A stretch of 64,000 nucleotides of DNA from JBKQHQ01 sp052148715 (GCA_052148715.1 JBKQHQ010000259.1:1-64000); one strand, 5' to 3'. Counted from the stretch's first letter, positions 37,280 through 47,192 are shown. The notes: a model not told the origin generated them from the letters alone. Numbers and translations are program-made.

Positions 37280-38158
37280 TCAGTTGGCGCGCAACTCTTT
37301 TTCGCGTTTGATGATCTCGGTCGCGAGCCGCAGATAGGCTTCAGAGCCGACGCATTTCAGGTCATAGACCAGGACCGGCTGACCGTACGACGGCGCTTCG
37401 GAAATACGGACATTACGCGGGATCATCGTATCGTACACCTTGCCTCCCATGAACTGGCGCACGTCCGCCACAACCTGGCCCGAAAGCTTGTTGCGTGCGT
37501 CATACATGGTGAGCACGACGCCGTGGATGGTGAGGTCCGGATTGAGGGTCGATTTCACCTGGTCGACCGTCTTGATCAGTTGCGTCAACCCCTCGAGCGC
37601 AAAGAACTCGCACTGCAACGGCACCAGAATGGCATTCGCCGCGGCCATCGCATTGACCGTCAGCAGATTGAGCGAGGGTGGGCAGTCGACCAGGACGTAG
37701 GTGTAGTCGGCGCCGACCGCGCGACTGGTATTTAGCGGTCCAAGCGCGCTGCGCAGGCGGAACGCCCGGTCGCGCGCGGTGCCGATTTCGAGCTCCAGCC
37801 CCGACAGGTCCATGGTTGAAGGCGCAATGTGTAAGCGCGGCACCGCGGTAGCCAGGATCGAGTCGCGCAGCGGAGCCTCGCCGATCAGCACGTCATAGGT
37901 GGAAAAGCGGCGGCTGCGGCGATCAATGCCCAGGCCGGTCGAGGCGTTGCCCTGGGGATCAAGGTCAATAATGAGGACCCGCTCGCCGATCGCCGCCAGC
38001 GCCGTGCCCAGATTAATTGCGGTGGTCGTCTTGCCCACCCCGCCCTTCTGGTTGGCGACCGCCAGCACTCTGGGCGGCGGAGCCACCTCGGCGCGCGGGC
38101 CAAACGGAATGACTTGAGGCTCGGACTCTTCCGCAACGGGAACTGGCGTATCGGCCAC
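37280..38158 (-). CDS. parA: Chromosome-partitioning ATPase ParA
   Basis: A 292-residue deviant Walker ATPase that moves ParB-parS complexes over the nucleoid. The deviant Walker A is KGGVGKTT (38-45), preceded by a ~30-residue variable leader. Walker B-type strands follow in LIIDLDPQGNAST and VLVDCPPSLNLLT. Start is GTG at 38158 with AGGAG 7 bases upstream. It is upstream of parB in the same unit and downstream of rsmG, the classical arrangement. Confidence 0.97.
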   Translation of the reverse strand: MADTPVPVAEESEPQVIPFGPRAEVAPPPRVLAVANQKGGVGKTTTAINLGTALAAIGERVLIIDLDPQGNASTGLGIDRRSRRFSTYDVLIGEAPLRDSILATAVPRLHIAPSTMDLSGLELEIGTARDRAFRLRSALGPLNTSRAVGADYTYVLVDCPPSLNLLTVNAMAAANAILVPLQCEFFALEGLTQLIKTVDQVKSTLNPDLTIHGVVLTMYDARNKLSGQVVADVRQFMGGKVYDTMIPRNVRISEAPSYGQPVLVYDLKCVGSEAYLRLATEIIKREKELRAN

Positions 38159-38179
38159 AACGCGACTCCTGGCCTGGAC

Positions 38180-38839
38180 TCACTTAGGGACGGAACGGGG
38201 GGCAACCTGCCGTACGATAACGATTCGCCCCTCTGTACTCGTTTTACTCGGCACCTGTGACGCCTCGATGTTCCAGGATTTGGCGGCTGCGGTCAATTCC
38301 TGCTCGATGTCGCGACCCTTTGGAAACAGCCCTCGTCCACCGCTTTTCAGCAACGGATACGCCAAATCGAGCAAAGTCTCCATCGGAGCTAGCGCACGCG
38401 CCGTGACCACATCGACGGTTTCGGCGAATCGCTTGGTAAAATCCTCGATTCGGACGGAATGGACAAGGGCCGGGGCACCGGTGACCGCTACCGCTTCGCG
38501 GAGGAAGGCGGCCTTCTTCCCTGTGCTTTCGACGAGATGAACCCGCGAGGGCGGGCCATCCGCGAGCGCGCAGGCGATCACAAGCCCGGGAAAGCCCGCG
38601 CCGGTGCCGAGATCGACCCACGTTCGCGCCCCCTCGGCAAGCGGCAAGAGCTGCAGCGAATCGGCGACGTGGCGAGTCCACAGAGTCGGGATCGTCGATG
38701 CACCGATCAAGTTCATCCGTTGTCGCCACTCCAGAAGAAGTGCGACGAACCGGTCGAGCCGTGCCAGGGTTTCACGTGAAACGGGCATGAGCGTTAGTGC
38801 CTCTCGGCGATCGGCCCCAAGATCGTATGCGACTGTCAT
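38180..38839 (-). CDS. rsmG: 16S rRNA (guanine-N7)-methyltransferase RsmG
   Basis: A 219-residue SAM-dependent enzyme methylating a guanine in the 530 loop of 16S rRNA. The SAM site is WVDLGTGAGFPGLVIA, then LVESTGKKAAFL and VVTARALAPM. ATG at 38839 is preferred; ATG 38788 (MPVSRETLARL) is the alternative. The codons for PVSRET coincide with a parS palindrome, so DNA function constrains the protein's N-terminus. It belongs to the unit mnmG-rsmG-parA-parB. Confidence 0.95.
   Translation of the reverse strand: MTVAYDLGADRREALTLMPVSRETLARLDRFVALLLEWRQRMNLIGASTIPTLWTRHVADSLQLLPLAEGARTWVDLGTGAGFPGLVIACALADGPPSRVHLVESTGKKAAFLREAVAVTGAPALVHSVRIEDFTKRFAETVDVVTARALAPMETLLDLAYPLLKSGGRGLFPKGRDIEQELTAAAKSWNIEASQVPSKTSTEGRIVIVRQVAPRSVPK
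38768..38783. promoter_or_regulatory. parS site 1 (within rsmG)
   Basis: The palindrome GTTTCACGTGAAAC occupies 38769-38782, identical to the core of the canonical ParB-binding site; only the two outermost bases (G and G) differ from the T..A consensus. It is inside the rsmG reading frame and encodes part of VSRET. Confidence 0.93.
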
Positions 38840-38898
38840 GCCCGGACTTGCGCCGCGAACGCGGCCCACTTTTCATCCCGCCGCCGCGATGACGGCTT

Positions 38899-38914
38899 CG
38901 TTTCACGTGAAACG
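38899..38914. promoter_or_regulatory. parS site 2 (between rsmG and mnmG)
   Basis: A second perfect 14-base core GTTTCACGTGAAAC at 38900-38913, flanked by C and G, lies in the gap between mnmG and rsmG, 131 bases from site 1. Two sites close to parAB and near the putative origin form the usual centromere. Confidence 0.93.
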
Positions 38915-38926
38915 GACGGCGCGCCC

Positions 38927-40801
38927 CTAAGCCTGCGAACGCTCCCGGCCGCCTCCGGCCCGGCGAACATGTGCCGCCAAGAGCATCAGCGCCGCCGGGG
39001 TCATTCCATCAATTCGGGCCGCGTGGCCAAGCGTGCGCGGCCGGTGCGATTGCAGTTTCTGCCGGGCTTCGTTCGAAAGCCCCCGGATCGCCGCATAGTC
39101 GGTGTCAGGGTCGAGCCCGAGCGCTTCATCCCGCCGATACGCTGCCACGTCCGCCGCCTGACGCTGCAGATAAACCGCGTATTTGGCGTCGATCTCGAGC
39201 TGCGTTCCGATCGCGGGCGGCAATCCCCGCAGCCGCGGCCAAATAGTCGTTAGTCGCTCAAGACCGATGTCCGGATAGGATAACAACTCGAAGGCGCTCC
39301 GCCGTTGCCCATCGCGATTGAGCACAAGGCCGTGCCGCGCCGCTTGACTGGGCGTTAATGATAATTCCTCCGCCATGCCTCGCGCCTCCACCAGCGCCGC
39401 TGTCTTTTCGCGGTGATGTGCGGCGCGCCGCGACCCTACGCATCCTAGGGCGATGCCTTTCTCCGTGAGACGCTGATCGGCATTGTCGGCTCGCAGCGCC
39501 AGCCGGTACTCGGCCCGCGAGGTGAACATTCGGTACGGCTCGGTCACGCCGCGAGTAACCAGGTCGTCAATCATCACGCCGAGATAGCCCTCGGCCCGGT
39601 CGAAGACGATCTCCCGCCCATCGCCGGCCCGGACGGCTGCGTTGAGCCCCGCCATCAGGCCCTGCGCCGCGGCTTCCTCGTAACCCGTGGTGCCATTGAT
39701 CTGCCCGGCAAAATATAGACCGCGCACACGTTTCGTTTCCAGCGTCGGCGACAGCTCGCGCGGATCGATATGGTCATACTCGATTGCATAGCCGGGGCGG
39801 ATGATCACGGCGCGCTCGAGCCCCGGAATGGTCGCCACGAGCGCACGCTGGACTTCCTCCGGCAGCGACGTGGAGATGCCGTTCGGATAGACGGTCCGGT
39901 CGGCGAGGCCTTCCGGCTCCAAGAAAATCTGATGGCCATCGCGCTCGCCGAACCGGACGATCTTGTCCTCGATCGAGGGGCAATAGCGCGGACCCCGGCT
40001 TCGGATCTGACCCGAATACATCGGCGACCGGTGCACATTGGCGCGAATGATCTGGTGCGTCGCCTCGCCCGTGCGGGTGATCCCGCACTGGATCTGCGGG
40101 GTTGTAATCCGGTCGGTCAGGACCGAGAACGGCTCAGGCGGCTCGTCACCCGGCTGCATCTCCACGCCCGCCCAATCGATCGTGCGCCCGTCGAGGCGTG
40201 GCGGCGTGCCGGTCTTCAGCCGCCCCAACGCGAAGCCCAGCCGCTCGAGTGTGGCCGACAGCCCGATCGATGGCGGCTCGCCGACCCGACCGGCGGGCGT
40301 CTGGCGCTCGCCGACATGGATGATGCCCCGCAGGAAAGTCCCAGTGGTGAGCACCACCGCTCCCGCACGCAAGAGCGCGCCCCCCTTTAGTTGGACGGCG
40401 GCCACCCGGCCCTGGTCGATCGTCAAATCGTCGGCTTCGGCCTCGATCACCACGAGATTGCCGATGGCGCGGATCGCCCTCTGCATGGCGTCCGCATAAA
40501 GCTTGCGATCGGCCTGCGCGCGCGGGCCGCGCACTGCTGGCCCCTTGCGACGGTTAAGCACCCGAAACTGAATCCCGCCCGCATCGGCGATCACGCCCAT
40601 CAAACCGTCGAGCGCGTCAATCTCCCGCACCAAATGGCCCTTGCCCAGACCACCGATCGCCGGGTTGCAGGACATCGCGCCGATGGTCCCGAAGCGATGG
40701 GTGATCAGTGCCGTCGAGGCACCGATGCGGGCGGCCGCTGCCGCCGCCTCGCAGCCGGCGTGCCCGCCACCGATCACCAGGACGTCGAAGCGCTCGCGCA
40801 T
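38927..40801 (-). CDS. mnmG: tRNA uridine-5-carboxymethylaminomethyl modification enzyme MnmG (GidA)
   Basis: A 624-residue FAD enzyme that, with MnmE, modifies U34 of several tRNAs. The FAD fold is VLVIGGGHAGCEAAAAAARIG at the N-terminus; other family blocks are CNPAIGGLGKGHLVREIDALDG, RCEG-equivalent GVTEPYRMFTSRAEYRL and the C-terminal helical domain. It is 27 residues-scale typical in length. It leads toward rsmG and parAB on the minus strand. Confidence 0.98.
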   Translation of the reverse strand: MRERFDVLVIGGGHAGCEAAAAAARIGASTALITHRFGTIGAMSCNPAIGGLGKGHLVREIDALDGLMGVIADAGGIQFRVLNRRKGPAVRGPRAQADRKLYADAMQRAIRAIGNLVVIEAEADDLTIDQGRVAAVQLKGGALLRAGAVVLTTGTFLRGIIHVGERQTPAGRVGEPPSIGLSATLERLGFALGRLKTGTPPRLDGRTIDWAGVEMQPGDEPPEPFSVLTDRITTPQIQCGITRTGEATHQIIRANVHRSPMYSGQIRSRGPRYCPSIEDKIVRFGERDGHQIFLEPEGLADRTVYPNGISTSLPEEVQRALVATIPGLERAVIIRPGYAIEYDHIDPRELSPTLETKRVRGLYFAGQINGTTGYEEAAAQGLMAGLNAAVRAGDGREIVFDRAEGYLGVMIDDLVTRGVTEPYRMFTSRAEYRLALRADNADQRLTEKGIALGCVGSRRAAHHREKTAALVEARGMAEELSLTPSQAARHGLVLNRDGQRRSAFELLSYPDIGLERLTTIWPRLRGLPPAIGTQLEIDAKYAVYLQRQAADVAAYRRDEALGLDPDTDYAAIRGLSNEARQKLQSHRPRTLGHAARIDGMTPAALMLLAAHVRRAGGGRERSQA

Positions 40802-41050
40802 GAAATTGATCCGCTGCGCTTGTATCGATGCCGCGGACTGGCGTCAAAGCTACATTGCGCTGCTGCTAGGTTTGAGCGCCAGGTCGGCCGGCAACTGAAC
40901 GAATTTGGCCCCACTCACGCGGCGTCAGCCAGCTTCCGGTCATACGGATAGAGTCGTGGCGCACCGCGATTCCAACGGTCATCCGAGCGATATATCCACC
41001 GCCCGGACCCTAAGTCATTTTAAATCAACGATTTGGACGCCGGTTTCCGA

Positions 41051-41506
41051 CTACGGCCGCACGCCGGTCGTTTCAGACGGTACCCGCGGCTGAGCCTGCG
41101 GGGCCGCCTCGACGCCCTCTGCGGTGACCGGCTGCCTCGACCCGAGCACAGCCCCGTATTCAGCGAAACGCGCAGCGCGCGGATCCTCGGACGGAATGCC
41201 CGATACGCCAACCGTAGGCGGAAGATCCTTGACGTCCGCAGCAAAGCGGTCAGCAAATGTCAGAGGCTCGAACATGGCGACGTCGGACGTCTCAAGCGAA
41301 GAGGAAAGCGCCAAGAGCGTCTGGCTTTGCGGCGTCGACGGAAGGCCGAGCGCAATCACGCCGAACACCCCGAGGCCCGCCGACAAAACGCCCACGGCCG
41401 CCAGCCCTCGATGCTTCGAGCGGGGTCGCAAAAAATGAGTCATTGAAAGATTGCCGAGGCGCGACGCACGAACGGCGAGCTCACGAAGACGCAAAGCATT
41501 TACCAT
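41051..41506 (-). CDS. Small single-pass membrane protein of unknown function
   Basis: A 151-residue open frame between mnmG and mnmE on their strand. One hydrophobic segment (GLAAVGVLSAGLGVFGVIALG, about 34-54) follows a basic N-terminus (RPRSKHR), so the rest is likely periplasmic. The periplasmic part is short, Pro/Glu-rich at the end (EAAPQAQPRVPSETTG) and without known motifs. Codon choice is compatible with the window. It interrupts the usual mnmE-mnmG adjacency. Not recognised; it might be spurious. Confidence 0.5.
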   Translation of the reverse strand: MVNALRLRELAVRASRLGNLSMTHFLRPRSKHRGLAAVGVLSAGLGVFGVIALGLPSTPQSQTLLALSSSLETSDVAMFEPLTFADRFAADVKDLPPTVGVSGIPSEDPRAARFAEYGAVLGSRQPVTAEGVEAAPQAQPRVPSETTGVRP

Positions 41507-41560
41507 GATACGGACCCTCCGCCTGTCAATGTACCTGATTGCATTTGGTTCCCGCGAAAA

Positions 41561-42940
41561 TCACTTCCCTATACAAAAGTCGCGAAAGATCACGTCCAGG
41601 ACCTCCTCCACATCAACCCGCCCGGTCAATCGACCAAGCGCCCGCGCGGCCAACCGTAGCTCTTCGGCAACCAAGTCCTCGTTCTCCACGCTTCCTTCCG
41701 CGTCCGCACGCCGCAGTGCAGCGACCGCCTCCTCAAGGGCATGTCGCTGCCGCGCGCGCGTCACCAGAGCCGGCTCTGCCGAACCGAGGGCCTCGGCGGC
41801 GAAGGCGGAGAGCTCCGCCGCTAAAGCGTCTACCCCTTCCCCCGAAAGCGCCGAGACTTGAAATGTCCCGGCCGCCCGTAGGTCGCTATTTCCTGCCCTC
41901 GATTCGTCCACCAAGTCCGACTTGTTTCGAATAATCCACATTGGTGCCTTGTTGAACTCGGCCTCCGGCCCCGCCGCCGCTGACCGACCCGGCCCCTCCT
42001 CCGACGCATCGAGCACCCACAGCACGAGATCGGCCGATCGCGCCCGCTCACGCGCACGGCGCACTCCTTCCTGCTCCACCAGGTCGTCGCTCGTTCGGAT
42101 TCCCGCGGTGTCCAGCACGGTGACCGGATAACCGCCGAGGTCGAGGTGGATTTCGATCACATCCCGAGTGGTGCCGGCAAAGGGCGAGACAATCGCCGCT
42201 TCGCGACGGGCCAACCGATTGAGCAGTGTCGACTTGCCCACATTAGGCGGTCCTGCGATCACGACCAGCAGCCCTTCGCGGAGCCTCTCGCCGCGCTCCG
42301 CACCTGCGAGCACCTCCAAAATTTCTTGCCCCAGCCCGCGCGCGATTTCGAGCGCGGGCTGCAACACGTGCCCTGCCACGTCCGCTTCGTCCGAGAAATC
42401 GATGCCTGCCTCGACCAGCGCCAGCGCCTTGATCAAGCGCTCCCTCCACATCTCCGCACGATCGTGCAGCAACCCTTGCAGTTGCCGCACGGCTTGACGT
42501 CGCTGTGCCTGCGTCTCGGCGCCAACGAGATCAGCCAGTCCCTCCACCGCGGTGAGATCGAGCCGTCCATTTTCAAAGGCGCGGCGGGTAAACTCACCCG
42601 CCTCCGCCGGACGAAAATGCTCAAGCCTGCCGAGCGCCGCGAGAACCGCACCAATCACCGCCCGGCCACCATGAACCTGCAGTTCCGCGACGTCCTCGCC
42701 GGTTTCGCTGCGCGGCGCCGGAAACCACAGCGCCAACCCTTCGTCCATCACATCGCCGTTTTGCGGGTCGCGCAACCGCACGAACGCCGCCCGCCGGGGC
42801 TCCGGCACGCGGCCGATCAATGCCTCCAAGGCAACCCGCGCATGCGGCCCGGAGACGCGGACGACCGCGATCGCCGCCGGCGGCCTTCCCGACGACAGCG
42901 CAAAAATGGTGTCGCGGGAACACCCCATACCCTCGCTCAT
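41561..42940 (-). CDS. mnmE: tRNA modification GTPase MnmE (TrmE)
   Basis: A 459-residue GTPase partner of MnmG. The N-terminal formyl-tetrahydrofolate-binding domain begins RDTIFALSSGRPPAAIAVVR. The G domain has GPPNVGKSTLLNRL, the DTAGIR switch and RNKSDL. The C-terminal CIGK carries the conserved cysteine. ATG at 42940 is used; ATG at 42928 (MGCSRDTIF) is a close alternative. A longer frame upstream to 43312 overlaps the thioredoxin-domain gene and is not coding. Confidence 0.97.
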   Translation of the reverse strand: MSEGMGCSRDTIFALSSGRPPAAIAVVRVSGPHARVALEALIGRVPEPRRAAFVRLRDPQNGDVMDEGLALWFPAPRSETGEDVAELQVHGGRAVIGAVLAALGRLEHFRPAEAGEFTRRAFENGRLDLTAVEGLADLVGAETQAQRRQAVRQLQGLLHDRAEMWRERLIKALALVEAGIDFSDEADVAGHVLQPALEIARGLGQEILEVLAGAERGERLREGLLVVIAGPPNVGKSTLLNRLARREAAIVSPFAGTTRDVIEIHLDLGGYPVTVLDTAGIRTSDDLVEQEGVRRARERARSADLVLWVLDASEEGPGRSAAAGPEAEFNKAPMWIIRNKSDLVDESRAGNSDLRAAGTFQVSALSGEGVDALAAELSAFAAEALGSAEPALVTRARQRHALEEAVAALRRADAEGSVENEDLVAEELRLAARALGRLTGRVDVEEVLDVIFRDFCIGK

Positions 42941-43209
42941 TGACCGACACTCACTCCCATCGACCTGTCCGCCACCCGGCGCCGAGCCGTCATCCCGAAC
43001 CGGATCCCTGTCCGCATCGACCACGACCGACGCCAGTGGATCGCGAAGTGAACAGCCGGCGTTGATGCAACGATGATGGCAATGAAGGCGTTCTGTCCAT
43101 CCGTGCGGCCACCTTGCCCGCGCGTCCGCCACGCGACAATGTGGCAGCGACGCTTCGCGGACAGGTTCCCCGGCCTCGCGTCGTGCCAAAGCAAATACCT
43201 GAGAGATAG

Positions 43210-45240
43210 ATGACACCCACCAACGCCCACGTGAACCGACTGGCCGGCGAGACCAGTCCCTATTTGCTCCAACACCAGCACAACCCGGTCGACTGGTGGC
43301 CATGGGGCCCACCCGCGCTCGCGCATGCCAAACAGACCGGCAAGCCGATCCTTCTCTCCGTCGGTTATGCGGCCTGCCATTGGTGCCACGTGATGGCGCA
43401 TGAAAGCTTTGAGGACGAAGACACCGCGCGCGTGATGAACGAGCTCTTCGTCAACATCAAAGTCGATCGCGAGGAGCGCCCCGACATCGACCAGATCTAC
43501 ATGTCCGCACTGCATCTGCTCGGCGAGCACGGCGGCTGGCCGCTGACGATGTTTCTCTCCCCCGAGGGCGAGCCCTTCTGGGGCGGCACCTACTTCCCGA
43601 AGACCGCGCGATATGGCCGACCGTCTTTCGTCAGTCTCCTACGCGAGGTCGCGCGTGTATATCGCGAAGAGCCAGAGAGCATAGCGCAGAACAGGACCGC
43701 GCTGATGGCGCGTCTTCGCACAATCGATCGCCCCGCCGATCACGTCGTCATCGGTGTTCGCGAACTCGATGACATTGCACGTCAGGTTGCCAAACTGATG
43801 GATCCGCAGAACGGCGGCTTGCGCGGCGCGCCAAAATTTCCGCAAGCCGCGCTGTTCGAATTGGTGTGGCGCGCGGCGGTGCGCGGCAACGACGCGCAGC
43901 TTTTCCAGCTCGTCGAGGTCACGCTGGAGCGCATCTGCGAAGGCGGCATCTACGACCATCTCGGCGGCGGCTTTTCCCGCTATTCGGTCGACGATCGCTG
44001 GCTCGTTCCGCATTTCGAGAAGATGCTCTACGACAATGCCCAACTGCTTGAGCTTTGTGCGATCGCCTATCACCGGACAGGCAACGCGCTCTTCCGCGAG
44101 CGAGCACGCGAAACCGTTGAATGGCTTGAGCACGAGATGACCACGAACGAGGGCGCGTTCTGCGCGTCGCTCGATGCCGATTCAGAAGGCGAAGAAGGCA
44201 AGTTTTACGTCTGGTCGCTCGACGAAATCACGAGTGTCCTCGGCGCCAGAGACGCCACCTTTTTCGCCCGCCACTACGATGTGACGGCTGAGGGGAACTT
44301 CGAAGGCCACAACATCCTTAATCGCCTCCACCCGCAAGAGCGCAGCCAAAAAGACGAGCTACGCCTCGCCTCCATGCGCGACACTCTTCTTTCGGTCCGC
44401 AATCAGCGCGTCCGGCCAGGCCTCGACGACAAGGTCCTCGCCGATTGGAACGGCATGATGATCTCGGCCCTCGTCAATGCCGGCACCTTGCTCGATGAGT
44501 CGTCCTGGCTCGAGAAGGGTGCTCGCGCATTCAATTTCGTTTCTGAATCGATGACGCGTGAGGGTCGCCTAGGTCACGCGTGGCGCCAGGGCCGCCTGCT
44601 GTTGCCGGGACTGGCCTCCGATTACGCGAATATGGTTCGCGCCGGCCTTGCCCTCCACGAGGCAAGCGGACAACAACTGTTCCTCAAAGTCGCTCTCGCC
44701 TGGCAACGAACGCTCGATGAGCATTACGCCAACCCGCAGAACGGCGGCTATTACCTCACGGCCGACTATGCACAGGGTTTGGTGGTCCGCCCGCACGCCA
44801 CGGCCGACGACGCCACCCCCAATGCCAATTCGATCGCCGCCCAGAATCTCATCCGGCTTGCCGTCTTGGCCGGCGATGATGTGCTGCGTGCCAAGGCTGA
44901 CCGGTTGTTCGACGGAGTCCTCTCGGCAGCGGCAGCAAGAAGCCTGCTGCAACATCCCGCTCTGCTCAATGCGCTTGATATGCGCCTCAACGGCGCTGAG
45001 ATCGTGGTCACCGGTCGCGAGATAGACCCGTTCGTGCAAGCCGCCCTGAAAATTCCCTATTTCAACAGAGTGCTTCTACGTGCGCCGAGCGTCGACTCGC
45101 TGCCGCCGTCACATCCAGCGCAAGAGAAGATCAAAGCTTCGCCGGAGACCACCGCCTTCATCTGTGTCGGCGAGCGTTGCTCGCTGCCCGTAGGCCAACC
45201 CGGACAAATTGCCGCAGCAGTCGAGCAGATGCGCAGGTGA
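43210..45240 (+). CDS. Thioredoxin-domain protein of the YyaL/SPATA20 family
   Basis: A 676-residue protein. The N-terminal ~180 residues form a thioredoxin-like domain (DUF255) with CHWCHVMAHESFED, a CxxC redox motif, and VDREERPDID. The rest is an alpha/alpha-barrel resembling N-acylglucosamine 2-epimerases (GGIYDHLGGGFSRYSVD, VPHFEKMLYDNAQL, DDKVLADWNGMMI). The family is very widespread, including human SPATA20, but its biochemical role is unclear. No signal peptide, so cytosolic. It is divergent from mnmE and convergent with rho. Confidence 0.93.
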   Translation: MTPTNAHVNRLAGETSPYLLQHQHNPVDWWPWGPPALAHAKQTGKPILLSVGYAACHWCHVMAHESFEDEDTARVMNELFVNIKVDREERPDIDQIYMSALHLLGEHGGWPLTMFLSPEGEPFWGGTYFPKTARYGRPSFVSLLREVARVYREEPESIAQNRTALMARLRTIDRPADHVVIGVRELDDIARQVAKLMDPQNGGLRGAPKFPQAALFELVWRAAVRGNDAQLFQLVEVTLERICEGGIYDHLGGGFSRYSVDDRWLVPHFEKMLYDNAQLLELCAIAYHRTGNALFRERARETVEWLEHEMTTNEGAFCASLDADSEGEEGKFYVWSLDEITSVLGARDATFFARHYDVTAEGNFEGHNILNRLHPQERSQKDELRLASMRDTLLSVRNQRVRPGLDDKVLADWNGMMISALVNAGTLLDESSWLEKGARAFNFVSESMTREGRLGHAWRQGRLLLPGLASDYANMVRAGLALHEASGQQLFLKVALAWQRTLDEHYANPQNGGYYLTADYAQGLVVRPHATADDATPNANSIAAQNLIRLAVLAGDDVLRAKADRLFDGVLSAAAARSLLQHPALLNALDMRLNGAEIVVTGREIDPFVQAALKIPYFNRVLLRAPSVDSLPPSHPAQEKIKASPETTAFICVGERCSLPVGQPGQIAAAVEQMRR

Positions 45241-45267
45241 CAAGTCCCCGTTGCGACGCGACCAAAC

Positions 45268-46539
45268 TCAGGTATTCATCGATTCGAAGAACTCGCTATT
45301 GCTCTTGGTATTTCGCAGCTTATCGAGCAGGAAGTCGATCGCATCCATCGTGCCCATTGGATTGAGGATCCGGCGTAGGACGTACATCTTCTTCAACTGA
45401 TCGGGTGGAGTCAGCAGCTCCTCTTTGCGGGTGCCGGAACGGGTGATGTCCATGGCTGGGAAGGTGCGCTTGTCGGCAACCTTGCGGTCGAGAATCAGCT
45501 CCGAATTGCCGGTGCCCTTGAACTCCTCGAAGATCACCTCGTCCATGCGGCTGCCGGTATCGATCAATGCGGTTGCGATGATGGTCAGCGACCCGCCCTC
45601 CTCGATGTTTCGTGCGGCACCGAAGAAGCGCTTCGGCCGCTGCAGTGCATTGGCGTCCACGCCGCCCGTAAGCACCTTGCCCGACGAGGGGACCACAGTG
45701 TTGTAGGCGCGGCCCAAGCGCGTAATCGAATCAAGCAGGATCACAACGTCGCGTCCGTGCTCGACCAGCCGCTTCGCTTTCTCGATCACCATCTCGGCAA
45801 CCTGGACATGGCGCACTGCCGGTTCGTCGAAGGTTGAGGATACGACCTCCCCCTTCACCGAACGCTGCATGTCGGTGACCTCTTCGGGTCGCTCATCGAT
45901 CAGCAGCACGATCAGATAGCACTCAGGATGATTATGCGTGATCGAATGGGCGATGTTCTGCAGGAGCACCGTCTTGCCAGTGCGCGGCGGAGAGACAATC
46001 AGCGCACGCTGGCCTTTGCCGATCGGCGCTACGATATCGATCACCCGCGCCGACAAATCTTTCTTCGTTGGATCTTCGTATTCCATCTTCAGCCGCTCAT
46101 CGGGATAGAGCGGAGTCAAGTTATCAAAGTTGATTTTGTGGCGTGCCTTCTCAGGATCCTCGAAATTAATCGTATTGACCTTGAGCAGCGCGAAGTATCG
46201 CTCCCCTTCCTTGGGGCTACGAATATGGCCGTCGATGGTGTCACCGGTGCGCAGTCCGAAGCGACGAATTTGCGATGGGGACACATAAATATCGTCCGGG
46301 CCGGGTAGGTAGTTCGCTTCCGGCGAGCGCAAAAAGCCGAAGCCGTCGGAGAGAACCTCGACGACGCCTTCACCGATGATATCAACCTCCTGCGAGGCAA
46401 GCTGTTTCAGGATGCCGAACATCAGCTCCTGCTTGCGCATGGTAGAGGCGTTTTCGACCTGATGCTCTTCGGCGAAGGCAAGGAGCTCGGCCGGAGTCTT
46501 GGACTTGAGGTCCTGGAGTTTCATTTCCTGGGTCTGCAT
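45268..46539 (-). CDS. rho: Transcription termination factor Rho
   Basis: A 423-residue hexameric RNA helicase. The N-terminal domain starts MKLQDLKSKTPAELLAFAEE, the cold-shock-like RNA-binding domain contains GFGFLRSPEANYLPGPDDIYVS, and the ATPase core has SPPRTGKTVLLQNIA (Walker A) and LIVLLIDERPEEVTDM. Q- and R-loop regions are intact (SGKVLTGGVDANALQRPKRFF). Start at 46539 has AGGA upstream; ATG 46524 is also possible. It faces away from the putative origin. Confidence 0.97.
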   Translation of the reverse strand: MQTQEMKLQDLKSKTPAELLAFAEEHQVENASTMRKQELMFGILKQLASQEVDIIGEGVVEVLSDGFGFLRSPEANYLPGPDDIYVSPSQIRRFGLRTGDTIDGHIRSPKEGERYFALLKVNTINFEDPEKARHKINFDNLTPLYPDERLKMEYEDPTKKDLSARVIDIVAPIGKGQRALIVSPPRTGKTVLLQNIAHSITHNHPECYLIVLLIDERPEEVTDMQRSVKGEVVSSTFDEPAVRHVQVAEMVIEKAKRLVEHGRDVVILLDSITRLGRAYNTVVPSSGKVLTGGVDANALQRPKRFFGAARNIEEGGSLTIIATALIDTGSRMDEVIFEEFKGTGNSELILDRKVADKRTFPAMDITRSGTRKEELLTPPDQLKKMYVLRRILNPMGTMDAIDFLLDKLRNTKSNSEFFESMNT

Positions 46540-47002
46540 CCGGGGGGTCCTGGAGGAGTACCGGCGTGCAATAAAAGAATCGACGCTGGCGAGGTGGGTA
46601 AAATTGCAGGTCTTAGGCTGAGCGGAGCATCGGCGCCCCGACCCGATATTTCGGCCGGTCTAATCCCGAACCGGAACTCGAAAGGCATCCGCCTGCATAG
46701 GTGGGATAACGGAAACATATGAAAAGCTAGTGTCGGATGCAAGACCGCAATGAGCGATCTACCCGTCACAATGATAAATTTTGTCTCGACGCCTTACTGC
46801 AGCTCGGTGTCGGAATAGTCGTCCGGTGCTCAAGGTACCGCCAGGGTCGACCACCCGTACTCACTAAAAGCAGCACGTTCGTACCGTCAGGTTGTCCGTA
46901 TTCAAGCGGTTGTCAAACTGATGGTGTCCGCTGACAAGCACTACTCCAAGTCGGTGTCGATGCCTCTTGGCTCCTCCGCTTGTCCTTTGTCCCGTCTTCC
47001 TC

Positions 47003-47017
47003 TTAAAGCTTTTTTAA
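47003..47017. promoter_or_regulatory. CtrA-type box (TTAA-N7-TTAA)
   Basis: TTAA at 47003-47006 and TTAA at 47014-47017 are separated by exactly seven bases, the full consensus bound by the alphaproteobacterial cell-cycle regulator CtrA, which represses initiation at several alphaproteobacterial origins. Its place in the putative oriC fits that role; it could instead control ppsR. Confidence 0.65.
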
Positions 47018-47192
47018 GAATGTCTGTTGTGATTCTTAGACGGTGGATTGGACTCACGAATCGTAATCCACGGGTCATTCCCGATCTGCCCACATCGAGT
47101 TGATGCCTTCCCCGGTGGTGGTAATTTGAGAAGCGTCTAATTTCCGGCTTCCTATGGGCTTAATTCGCACTCGTTTTTGCCATTTTGTACTC

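Noticed and set aside
42941..43312. N-terminal extension of the mnmE frame
   Set aside because: Overlaps the start of the thioredoxin-domain gene on the other strand and precedes the family N-terminus RDTIFALSSGR.
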